Shown here one piece after another: positions 1-5,686 of a stretch of DNA of 11,856 nucleotides. Each line of letters opens with the position of its first letter. Within the stretch, counting starts at the first letter, position 1. The DNA is taken from the NCBI RefSeq assembly GCF_042659445.1, contig NZ_JBHSSR010000025.1. One strand, written 5' to 3'. This stretch comes from Macrococcoides epidermidis. GTDB lineage: Bacteria; Bacillota; Bacilli; Staphylococcales; Staphylococcaceae. The translations under genes were made by a program, and so were the position numbers. The notes below the pieces were generated by a model. It did not search any database. It was not told the DNA's origin and saw only the letters and a list, made by a program, of their open reading frames with translations.

Positions 1-81
1 AAACGGTATTGAAAAACGTATTTGAATAGTTACCGTTTACGCCTTGTTACATAAGGTATAGACGATAAATAAACGCCCTAT

Positions 82-109
82 CGTGAACGGTGAATGAAAA
101 CTGTTCACG
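82..109. repeat. 10-bp-arm hairpin upstream of the Par-like gene
   Basis: CGTGAACGGT (82-91) and ACTGTTCACG (100-109) form a ten-pair stem with one G-U wobble around an 8-base loop. A related GGTGAACAGT occurs at 11701-11710, near the other end of the window. AAACGGTA (1-8) and TACCGTTT (31-38) form a further inverted repeat just upstream. No T-tract follows, so it is not a terminator. It could be a protein site or part of a 5' leader. Confidence 0.4.
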
Positions 110-153
110 CACGTGCATATATAAAATATAGGTTTGCGCCGTCATAACTAATA

Positions 154-206
154 TAAACGACTTAGTAAACGGTAAATAAACGCATATATAGACGGTTAAC
201 TAAACG
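154..206 (+). promoter_or_regulatory. Phased TAAACG boxes, candidate centromere/operator
   Basis: TAAACG starts at 154, 166, 177 and 201, that is at intervals of 12, 11 and 24 bases, close to one or two helical turns. The boxes therefore face one side of the helix, immediately upstream of the gene for a DNA-binding Par-like protein. One more copy lies at 70. In pSK1-type single-protein partition systems the centromere is a repeat array directly upstream of par, and these boxes fit that place. TAAACG is common throughout this window, so the phasing, not the hexamer itself, is the evidence. Confidence 0.35.
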
Positions 207-235
207 AATAAATAAGAGAATAGGGGAGCGAAAAA

Positions 236-1045
236 ATGAAAGATATTACGCAATATTATAGCCCTACCGAAGTTAGCAAAAAGATAAATCTATCGGCATC
301 TAGCGTCAGAAGATATTCAATCGCATTAGAAGATGCAGGCTATAACGAGATAGCAAGAAACGATAAAGGGCATAGACGATATACATTACACGACTTAAAG
401 ACGGTGCAATACTTACACACGTTAGTTAACGATAAAAAGATGCCGTTTAATGATGCAATTACGAAGACAATAGCGGATCAGAGTTATATTGTTAATGATG
501 TCGATTCTGACGTAATAGATGATTTAAACGAAACAAGCAACGACTTAAACATAAAGGTGCTTAACGATAAAATCGACTTGCTTGCTGAATCGTTAGAAAC
601 GGTTATTAATCAAAATAGGGCGCTATTGAATGCATTCGAAACGGCTAAAGAAGAGAATAAACGCCTGCTTGCCGAGTTAGAAAAACGCCCTCTAACGCTT
701 GATAATAAAGGCGTAGACGGTGCTCAGACGGTTAAAGATACGGAAGTTGTAAACGGTGCTGAATCGCAAGAAGACAAGCAAATAACACTTGATGAGATAA
801 CGGAGATTATCGTAAATAAATCGAATGAAAATAACGAAACTAAATCGGATAAAGATGCGGTTAATTCTGCGGATCATACGAGCGATGTCGATGCTGAATC
901 GCAAGAAGAAGAGACTCCAATAAAAATAATGGCCGTTGAAGACGAAATAAAAGACGGTCGTATCGAGAAGATGCGCAAAGAATCGGAAGAATCGAATCAA
1001 AAAGGAATCGGGAAGTTATTTAATCGATTGTTGGGGCGTAAATAA
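236..1045 (+). CDS. Par-like plasmid partition protein: MerR-type HTH, coiled coil, amphipathic tail
   Basis: 269 aa. Residues about 9-40 (SPTEVSKKINLSASSVRRYS, then AGY) form a MerR-type helix-turn-helix, with a basic wing near RNDKGHRRYT. Residues about 95-150 are heptad-rich and likely a coiled coil. Residues about 155-240 are an acidic, low-complexity linker. The end, GIGKLFNRLLGRK, is a basic amphipathic helix resembling the MinD membrane-targeting tail. The start is set by AGGGGAG (222-228), seven bases before the ATG. The domain order matches the single-protein Par family typified by staphylococcal pSK1 Par, and also MerR-like DUF3967 plasmid proteins. The inferred role is to bind a centromere upstream of its own gene, oligomerise and tether plasmid DNA. 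No ParA, ParM or TubZ ATPase/GTPase is present. The linker contains an 18-bp internal repeat (757-774 and 892-909, encoding AESQE). The downstream gene starts 3 nt after the stop. The family call is fairly secure; the membrane role is inference. Confidence 0.7.
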   Translation: MKDITQYYSPTEVSKKINLSASSVRRYSIALEDAGYNEIARNDKGHRRYTLHDLKTVQYLHTLVNDKKMPFNDAITKTIADQSYIVNDVDSDVIDDLNETSNDLNIKVLNDKIDLLAESLETVINQNRALLNAFETAKEENKRLLAELEKRPLTLDNKGVDGAQTVKDTEVVNGAESQEDKQITLDEITEIIVNKSNENNETKSDKDAVNSADHTSDVDAESQEEETPIKIMAVEDEIKDGRIEKMRKESEESNQKGIGKLFNRLLGRK

Positions 1046-1048
1046 GAT

Positions 1049-1612
1049 ATGTGCGATGTATATTTAAGTATTATTAAACACTTTATAACGGAAAATATAT
1101 CTAAATTTATATTCCAATTTATTTTTTATGCTTTTTTATGCTACATCGCATATGATTTCTTTGTTAAGAAAAGAGGTCGTTTTTACCATAATGATACTTT
1201 AGATAATAAGGGATATAATCCCGATATAGTTCATATGTATAAAGAAAGTAAAAATATATTAGGCTTAGTAACTTACTTACAATGGTTTACTTATGAAGTG
1301 TCAGTTATTATCATAAAAGGAATAGGAGATACATTTTCTTTAATCATACCATTGCTATATACATACATCTTTGAAAATATTTATTCAGTCTTAGCTAATG
1401 AGAAAAATATACACCAAGATATACAGAAAGATGACTTAGATAAGGTAAAAACATCTAATATAATACTAATTATTTATTCTATTGTTTTTGTAAGTTGGTT
1501 AAATCCTTATTTTAATATTTCTACAAGTTACACATATTTGAATTATTATATGACTACTATTTTCTCAATCATAGTATCTTATTTCATCACTATATTTATG
1601 TTAAGAAAATAA
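1049..1612 (+). CDS. Hypothetical four-helix membrane protein
   Basis: 187 aa, not recognised. Hydrophobic segments lie near residues 17-38, 84-112, 136-155 and 165-184, suggesting four membrane helices. The segment between the first two (about 40-75) is polar. The ATG lies 3 nt after the stop of the partition gene, and GGGG at 1033-1036 is a weak, somewhat distant ribosome site, so translation is probably coupled to the upstream gene. Base and codon use differ sharply from the neighbours: codons are dominated by TTA, ATA, AAT and TAT and there are almost no CG dinucleotides. This points to a separate origin. A strong dyad follows the stop directly. It could be an immunity, entry-exclusion or abortive-infection factor, but nothing in the sequence decides this. 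Confidence 0.7.
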   Translation: MCDVYLSIIKHFITENISKFIFQFIFYAFLCYIAYDFFVKKRGRFYHNDTLDNKGYNPDIVHMYKESKNILGLVTYLQWFTYEVSVIIIKGIGDTFSLIIPLLYTYIFENIYSVLANEKNIHQDIQKDDLDKVKTSNIILIIYSIVFVSWLNPYFNISTSYTYLNYYMTTIFSIIVSYFITIFMLRK

Positions 1613-1646
1613 GCGCCCTCATGTCCGATTAAGACGTAAGGGCGCT
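1612..1646. terminator. Strong stem-loop, probable bidirectional terminator
   Basis: AGCGCCCTCATGTC (1612-1625) pairs with GACGTAAGGGCGCT (1633-1646), leaving one mismatch, one wobble and a 7-base loop. It begins on the stop codon of the membrane-protein gene. The minus-strand exit is the more T-rich one (TATTTTCTT), so it can end both the upstream + operon and an antisense RNA coming leftward from about 1798. Confidence 0.6.
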
Positions 1647-1656
1647 ATAATTATGT

Positions 1657-1685
1657 TTGACGTTTGTAATTGTTAGATATACAAT
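1657..1685 (+). promoter_or_regulatory. Promoter of the replication-type leader
   Basis: TTGACG (1657-1662), a 17-base spacer and TACAAT (1680-1685) give a good sigma-A promoter. It starts about 11 nt after the preceding terminator. Transcription would begin near 1692 and give a ~285-nt leader before the ATG at 1978. Confidence 0.6.
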
Positions 1686-1804
1686 AAATATAACTTAATG
1701 AACGGAAAAGAACGCAAGCATTATAAATCAGTTGGCGCTGATCTATAATCGCTACCCGTAATAGCGCTACGGATAACACTTTATGCGTCCCTTTTGTTTT
1801 ATTC

Positions 1805-1833
1805 ATTATACGTTTATGATACCCGATTATTAA
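1805..1833 (-). promoter_or_regulatory. Opposing promoter inside the leader
   Basis: On the minus strand TTAATA (1833-1828), a 17-base spacer and a perfect TATAAT (1810-1805) face back into the leader. The -35 box is weak. The position suits an antisense regulator of the downstream replication-type gene. Confidence 0.4.
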
Positions 1834-1906
1834 CCGTTTATCAACTAAACGATATGAATAAATAAAATTAATAAGGGCGTACCTATAACGACACAAGTCG
1901 AATTAT

Positions 1907-1947
1907 AGAAGTTTATCCGCATTTATCAACGGATAGGCTTCTTTTTT
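1907..1947 (+). terminator. Transcriptional attenuator before the replication-type gene
   Basis: AGAAG (1907-1911) pairs with CTTCT (1938-1942) and TATCCG (1914-1919) with CGGATA (1930-1935), separated by a small internal loop and followed by six Ts (1942-1947). It ends 30 bases before the ATG at 1978, so it sits between promoter and gene and would stop transcription early. An upstream leader segment, CGGATAACACTT (1770-1781), can pair with its 5' arm (1909-1919) through 11 Watson-Crick pairs and one bulge, which would let transcription continue. This is the pT181/Inc18 style of attenuation. Confidence 0.65.
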
Positions 1948-1977
1948 GTTCCCAATAAAAAAAGGGAGCGATACAAC

Positions 1978-2835
1978 ATGAAAAACAATTACACAATGAT
2001 ACATCTAAGCGATTACCAATCATTCGAACACGTTCACGACATGGATATTACCGTTAATACCTACGCCAAAGAATTAACGAAATCTATCTACGAAACATTA
2101 CGCACATTGTCGCAATACTCATTACAAGTAATCGGGGTATCGCATATAAAAATAAAAACGATTGCGGATCGATTAAACAAGTCTGAACGAACAATAAAGC
2201 GCCATATTAAATATTTAAAAGAGAACGGGTATATTAGCGTTGTAAATCTGTTTAGACGAGTAGCAGGGGGCAAAGGTGCAAGCGCCTATATTATTAATCC
2301 GATTGATATTCGCGAAAAGCTGATCGCTAAATTTAAAAATGTCACGTCGAAAATGTCACGTCGTAACGATACAAAAAAAGACGGTCAAACACTAGGGGCG
2401 CAAGCGATGGCGTTTGTTCTTACAAAAAAACAATCTATTAATTCTTTAAATCTTTATAAATTACTTAGTAACAAGCGTAAAAATAAACGTACACATTTAA
2501 TCAATCGAGAAAACAATATAAAAGCGTTTAGAGAATGCCCCGAATGTATCGACAAAGAGACTTATAAACGATTTAAGATGTACTTTAGCGATGCTGAATT
2601 AGTAACGATAGTTAAATCGATTAATAAGCAGCTAGAGGCATACGTATTAACTGAATCAGAACGCATAGAGATAACTCACGATAGCATTAAGGCGCTTATT
2701 GTTGCGCTTAAAAAGTCATATAACGGCAAAGCTGATCCTATTAAATCTTTAGGCGGTTATGTATCGGGAATTACGAATAAAAAGGCGTTTCAGTACGTTA
2801 GTGAGCGAATGTTTGCTGACATTATACCGTTGTAA
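1978..2835 (+). CDS. Winged-helix replication-type protein, probable plasmid initiator
   Basis: 285 aa. Residues about 57-92 (core IKTIADRLNKSERTIKRHIK, then YLKENGYI) form a winged helix-turn-helix of the HTH_36 type. A glycine/lysine-rich stretch (AGGKGASAY, near 96-104) follows. A basic region runs to about 180. A C-terminal helical part (about 185-285) has CPEC near its start and ends in a GGYVSGITNKKAF stretch, loosely like the end of DnaD/replisome-organiser proteins. AAAGGGAG (1961-1968) lies nine bases before the ATG. Similar HTH proteins are common on Bacillales plasmids. The call as initiator rests mainly on the leader: promoter, opposing promoter and attenuator hairpin are the hallmark of copy-number control. 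The following ~1.2 kb of non-coding DNA carries a DnaA box. A second replication-type protein lies at 8902-9921, so which one starts replication is open. Confidence 0.6.
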   Translation: MKNNYTMIHLSDYQSFEHVHDMDITVNTYAKELTKSIYETLRTLSQYSLQVIGVSHIKIKTIADRLNKSERTIKRHIKYLKENGYISVVNLFRRVAGGKGASAYIINPIDIREKLIAKFKNVTSKMSRRNDTKKDGQTLGAQAMAFVLTKKQSINSLNLYKLLSNKRKNKRTHLINRENNIKAFRECPECIDKETYKRFKMYFSDAELVTIVKSINKQLEAYVLTESERIEITHDSIKALIVALKKSYNGKADPIKSLGGYVSGITNKKAFQYVSERMFADIIPL

Positions 2836-2903
2836 ATATATGTCAATTAATATTCATTTATGTGCAATATTTCCGTTTTTATACAGCTTAATACACGGTA
2901 AAA

Positions 2904-2918
2904 CTTAGAGCGCCAACG
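2904..2918 (+). repeat. 15-bp repeat CTTAGAGCGCCAACG, copy 1
   Basis: An identical CTTAGAGCGCCAACG lies at 10043-10057 in the same orientation. This copy is 69 bases after the first replication-type gene; the other is 122 bases upstream of the start of the second. The AGCGCCAAC core also occurs at 4028-4036 (+) and 1731-1739 (-). Confidence 0.5.
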
Positions 2919-3206
2919 TTTACAGCGATTTAACAAGGTGTGCAAAACGGAAGATATTCGGAAGTTCTTATGCGGATCTTACTGCGCTCTTTATCCGTTT
3001 ATGCTACGATTATAGGGCGTAGTAATAGCATTTATTTGTCCGATGTTATTATCGGTTAAAGATACCGATTTAAAATTTTGTCGGGTTTATAGCGTTGTCA
3101 GGCGACGGCTCACGACGAAAAACACCCCCGCCCCTTAGCCCGATTCATACGATTGCTGATCGTTCTTTATGCATGTTTTGTATATCGTATACAGTCATTT
3201 CGGCAT

Positions 3207-3215
3207 TGTGGATAA
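3207..3215 (-). promoter_or_regulatory. DnaA box
   Basis: TGTGGATAA is the exact complement of the consensus DnaA box TTATCCACA. It lies about 70 bases from the C-rich island, in the long gene-free stretch after the likely initiator gene. A single box is suggestive of a DnaA-assisted origin but not proof. Confidence 0.45.
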
Positions 3216-3855
3216 GTGGCTCAAAGTCGCATTCTTTCGTTTGCATATTGCTGATTTAGCATGTTTTACGATTGAAAGTTTATGAAAACGTGTTATATCA
3301 ACGTTTGTCATTCGATTGATTAACGATTTAGTTTACATAAAACATATTATCGGAAGTTAACTTGTCTATACAAGTATAAATATGCATTCCGCATATACAT
3401 CGAAATGATTACGCTTTAATACGTGAGGTACTCGCTTTGATGGTGCTTGTGTTCGATAGATGCGTACCACGTATAAGCATCGATATAGCTTCGCAGTAAC
3501 AAGCAATAACATGCATCACATTCGATACATCACGTAATCAATAGCAGTTACAACGTCATACATCGTTATACATGCTTCTAATAGCGATAATGATACAACT
3601 ACATACATATACGCTTACATGTCGTTACAAGACGTATAAACAATGATATACGTTACTTATGCTGATCCGTATTTAAACGTTAAACAATCGATAGCAATGG
3701 ATATGATATATAAACGAAGATACATAACGAGTATGCTCCGTATTCTGCGGACATGTACCGACATACACGGCATAAGCAGGTATTATCTTTAAACGTTATA
3801 AGTACCGTATGACAAGCGTATCACAATCGATACACACAATAAGCATACATCTCGA

Positions 3856-3875
3856 ATGTATCTAACGAGATACAT
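3856..3875. repeat. Perfect 8-bp hairpin with AACG loop
   Basis: ATGTATCT (3856-3863) and AGATACAT (3868-3875) pair perfectly around AACG. ATCTCG (3850-3855) and CGAGAT (3866-3871) form an overlapping alternative stem. There is no T-tract. It lies near the end of the candidate origin region. Confidence 0.4.
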
Positions 3876-4027
3876 AACGCATTAATATATGGTGGCGCTT
3901 TGTATTAGCATAGTCTTTTAATCAATCGTAGCTGAATTGCTATAAAGATACGCTAGATTTTATAGCGATTAAAAAGCCGTTTAAAGATTGCGGATCATAA
4001 ACGCATGACAAATAAATCAGATGGATA

Positions 4028-4054
4028 AGCGCCAACTAAACGGGCGCTCTTTTT
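4028..4054 (+). terminator. Intrinsic terminator
   Basis: AGCGCC (4028-4033) and GGCGCT (4043-4048) make a six-pair GC-rich stem with a nine-base loop, followed by CTTTTT. No gene ends just upstream, so it would stop readthrough from 1978-2835 or a non-coding transcript of the region 2836-4027. Confidence 0.6.
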
Positions 4055-4516
4055 GCGCTTATTACTTCGATTAAATATATTCGTAAAATTAACGTTCTGA
4101 GATTGCCATTCTAAGCGCGATAACTTTCTTTAGGTGGGTATTTGTACGTAACTGCTCTTAAAATCGGAATCTCAGTATATTGTACGTATATGTACGTTGT
4201 ATAAACGTTGATTTAACGGCATTCTTTATGTGATGGTTTAATCGTATAATAAGTGATGTATAAAAGGGATTTAATTCGAAGTTAATTCTGTAGCAGGTGC
4301 GTTTAATCGGCATAAAAAATAGCCGTCTGCTGATCGTAGCAAATGACTAAAAAAGAGCAAAAAAATAAACCATATCGGTTATAAAGTGAAAACGGTTCTC
4401 ATTTGTAATATTTGTTATTAAATGTAATTATAATGTTAGGCGATAGAAATAAATAAAATTTAGATACATGTTAATATAGAGTTGTATAGAAATAAAAAAA
4501 TAAAATCACTTAAATA
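4055..4516. other. Gene-free stretch before the small toxin-like gene
   Basis: Nothing coding is supported. CTGAGATT (4097-4104) and AATCTCAG (4168-4175) form an inverted repeat, and TGTACGT occurs three times (4143, 4181, 4191). TATAAT boxes at 4245-4250 (with a poor TTCTTT 17 bases upstream) and 4429-4434 are the best candidates for the promoter of the toxin mRNA. Neither has a convincing -35 box. Confidence 0.3.
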
Positions 4517-4573
4517 TAATCTAATTTTCCCATCGACTACCCAGTTGTAAAACATAGGGGGTGAATTAGATTA
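4517..4573 (+). promoter_or_regulatory. 5'-UTR stem burying the toxin ribosome binding site
   Basis: TAATCTAATTTTCCC (4517-4531) pairs with GGGTGAATTAGATTA (4559-4573) through 13 Watson-Crick pairs plus one G-U, with one mismatch. The 3' arm contains part of the ribosome binding site AGGGGGTG (4556-4563) and reaches the A of the start codon. A small inner hairpin CGACT/AGTTG (4534-4538, 4543-4547) presents an ACCC loop. TAATCTA recurs at 4729-4735 in the 3' UTR and can pair with 4567-4573 too. Sequestered start sites of this kind are typical of type I toxin mRNAs such as Fst. Confidence 0.6.
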
Positions 4574-4710
4574 TGCAAATTGTATCCTTTGTTTTTGAAA
4601 ATTTAGAACAATTCTACATCATAGGTCAGGCTTCATGGTACGTATACAACAAATTAAAAAAGAATAATAAAGATAAGAATGATAAAGATAACAATGATAA
4701 AGATAAATAA
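4573..4710 (+). CDS. Small hydrophobic/charged peptide, probable type I toxin
   Basis: 45 aa, beginning MQIVSFVFENLEQFYIIG. The first ~28 residues are hydrophobic and aromatic and could enter the membrane. The last ~18 are almost only K, N and D. This shape, a short membrane peptide with a charged tail, is common to type I toxins (Fst, TxpA and BsrG classes), although the sequence itself matches none that I recognise. AGGGGGTG lies nine bases before the ATG and is locked in a stem. An intrinsic terminator follows 80 nt after the stop, and a consensus promoter beyond it faces the gene. The tail is encoded by a short-period repeat of GATAAA/AATGAT units. Composition is more AT-rich than the flanks, and the only GATC site outside GCKGATC in the window lies in this locus, which suggests separate acquisition. 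An alternative is a leaderless bacteriocin-like peptide, but the RNA architecture favours a toxin. Confidence 0.6.
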   Translation: MQIVSFVFENLEQFYIIGQASWYVYNKLKKNNKDKNDKDNNDKDK

Positions 4711-4831
4711 TTTGTAAATCATTTCTCCTAATCTAGTCAAGAAATACAAATTTCTATACACGGTAACTTTAGATAAGAAAGATTTTTTTCCACTATTGGC
4801 AGTAGTGGTTTTTTTAATGCTCTAAACTAAA
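4700..4831 (-). ncRNA. Candidate antitoxin RNA (3' end unknown)
   Basis: Transcription from the consensus minus promoter at 4838-4866 would start near 4831 and run through the toxin terminator and 3' UTR towards the toxin gene. At least 120 nt would be complementary to the toxin mRNA, including TAATCTA (4729-4735). I see no clear minus-strand terminator, so the listed left end is arbitrary and the RNA may extend into the reading frame. Convergent overlapping 3' ends are the usual layout of TxpA/RatA and BsrG/SR4. Confidence 0.5.
4790..4815 (+). terminator. Toxin mRNA terminator
   Basis: CCACTA (4790-4795) and TAGTGG (4803-4808) with a 7-base loop are followed by seven Ts (4809-4815). The minus-strand exit gives As, so it terminates + transcripts only. 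On the opposing RNA the same sequence would be a 5'-proximal hairpin and a natural first contact site. Confidence 0.75.
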
Positions 4832-4837
4832 GATCGC

Positions 4838-4866
4838 ATTATATCATTATACTTAATTGTTGTCAA
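4838..4866 (-). promoter_or_regulatory. Consensus promoter facing the toxin gene
   Basis: On the minus strand TTGACA (4866-4861), exactly 17 bases and TATAAT (4843-4838) match the sigma-A consensus in all twelve positions. A second TATAAT lies at 4851-4846. It is the strongest promoter in the window, and no protein gene lies directly downstream of it on that strand. Confidence 0.75.
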
Positions 4867-5079
4867 CAAACATTTTTAAGACCTTAAATAAATCTTATAA
4901 TACTTTACTCACGCATGTCAATAGATACTTGACGATTTATAATTTCACGATTAATGAAATTTTTGAAAAACGCATAACGTCGCCGTCAAAGTCACACGCT
5001 GTAACACAAATGTAATAAAGAAAAATCGTGAAAATTATACGAAAATCACGAATTTTATACGTAAATTTTGTTAAAAACG
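4867..5079. other. AT-rich spacer with TCACGA-type repeats
   Basis: No gene is supported. AATTTCACGATT (about 4942-4953), AATCGTGAAAATT (about 5026-5038) and AATCACGAATTTT (about 5044-5056) are three related sites in mixed orientation. They resemble an operator cluster without an identified regulator. Confidence 0.3.
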
Positions 5080-5127
5080 AAAAAAATAATACGTCTCTCT
5101 ATCGTTTTTCATACGATAAAGAGACGC
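5080..5127 (-). terminator. Strong terminator ending the minus-strand operon
   Basis: Bases 5092-5105 and 5113-5126 form a 14-pair stem with a 7-base loop. In the minus-strand RNA all pairs form (one as G-U); in the plus-strand RNA that pair is a C-A mismatch. The minus exit reads ATTATTTTTTT. Both facts give minus orientation. Confidence 0.8.
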
Positions 5128-5686
5128 ATTAACTGATAACATGCGCGCATAAATGCGATTTAGCTGACGAGACTAAACCGAATTAATACGGGGCTTTTGC
5201 TTCAAAATCGATACGTCACTCGCGATAGAAAGCCCAAAGACTCGCGTAATGACGGCTGCATGTAAAAATAGACGATATACAAATAATAGTAGCGCAGTTT
5301 AACGACATAAGCCCCATTGGTCGATGCCTTTGCAGGTCGATATTTCAGAGGCGGATCGTTCCACCTCCGATATAAAGAAAGGAAAGCGATAAGTTGATGA
5401 GACTTAACGTAATGCATAGCGTAAATAGTTTAACGACATATAACGCTTAGTTAGGTCGGTCTAAGTGTCGGATATTCCGACGGCTTAAACGGAAGATAAT
5501 CAATGAACGTAGTTTATACCGTCATTTCGGACGTAATTCGTATTGGAGCGTTGGACGAATCAACGCCCCGGAATCTCCGTCATTGTTAACGGCTTTCTAT
5601 CGATGCAACTTTGACAAGTATTAAGCAGTTTAACGTCTTACTTAGGACATCTTTTTACGATTCATTTAACGTAACTAAACGATATT
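5128..5686 (-). ncRNA. Candidate ~560-nt structured RNA at the 3' end of the operon
   Basis: This stretch has no supported gene but many stems. They include 5348-5367 (7 pairs), 5545-5569 (9 pairs), GTCGG/CCGAC (5467-5481), CTTAG/CTAAG (5446-5465), CGCGA/TCGCG (5221-5246) and a long-range GGGGCTT (5190-5196) with AAGCCCC (5309-5315). In the two longest stems the odd pair is a G-U in the minus RNA and an A-C mismatch in the plus RNA, which favours minus transcription. AGTTTAACGACATA is repeated at 5296-5309 and 5427-5440, with a related copy at 5627-5640. A strong terminator closes it. Large ornate RNAs (ROOL, GOLLD) of similar size occur on phages and plasmids of Firmicutes, but I cannot assign this one. 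It may also be an unusual 3' UTR. Confidence 0.35.

Larger units (their letters stand above)
1612..1798 (-). ncRNA. Candidate antisense RNA to the replication-gene leader
   Basis: A minus-strand transcript started near 1798 by TTAATA-17-TATAAT would run leftward through the whole first part of the leader and reach the strong dyad at 1612-1646. It would be about 190 nt. It covers 1770-1782, the segment that can disrupt the attenuator, and hairpins such as CCGTA/TACGG (1756-1760, 1768-1772) with a 7-base loop, which could start kissing contacts. Its existence and ends are inferred from promoter and dyad positions only. Confidence 0.4.
2836..4027. other. 1.2-kb non-coding region, candidate replication origin
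   Basis: No reading frame here is supported. It holds a 15-bp repeat shared with 10043-10057, competing hairpins CCGAT/ATCGG/ACCGAT (3040-3069), a C-rich island (3124-3138), a DnaA box (3207-3215) and a near-palindrome ACTTGTCTATACAAGT (3360-3375) like GntR/HutC-family operators. From about 3380 to 3880 the DNA is dense in CATAC, TACAT and TCGATA words. One example is GATACATAACG at 3718 and again at 3869. A tight hairpin lies at 3856-3875. Four GCKGATC motifs fall in it. The origin role is inferred from position after the likely initiator and from the DnaA box. Confidence 0.4.

Noticed and set aside
692..1000. Minus-strand open frame of 102 codons
   Set aside because: It is the complement of the acidic linker of the Par-like gene; no ribosome site, and its F/I/R-rich content is that of a shadow frame.
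1651..1896. Minus-strand open frame of 81 codons in the leader
   Set aside because: Non-ATG start without a ribosome site, overlapping the promoter and leader elements; better explained by regulatory RNA.
3445..3835. Five TCGATA words as iterons of a replication protein
   Set aside because: CGATA is common throughout the window and the spacing is irregular, so they cannot be separated from background without counting.
2836..4027. CRISPR array or tRNA genes in the gene-free region
   Set aside because: No regularly spaced identical repeats with unique spacers, and no cloverleaf with GTTCRA-type T-arm was found.
4654..4722. Minus-strand 22-codon hydrophobic frame (start MIYKLFIFIIVIF)
   Set aside because: It is the complement of the K/N/D repeat codons of the toxin-like gene, and its AGGAG is only two bases from the ATG; noted only because it would lie on the candidate antitoxin RNA.
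5202..5417. Minus-strand open frame of 71 codons
   Set aside because: No ribosome site before the ATG and it covers several stems of the candidate structured RNA. The GGAGGTG inside it is one arm of a hairpin and has no start codon in range.
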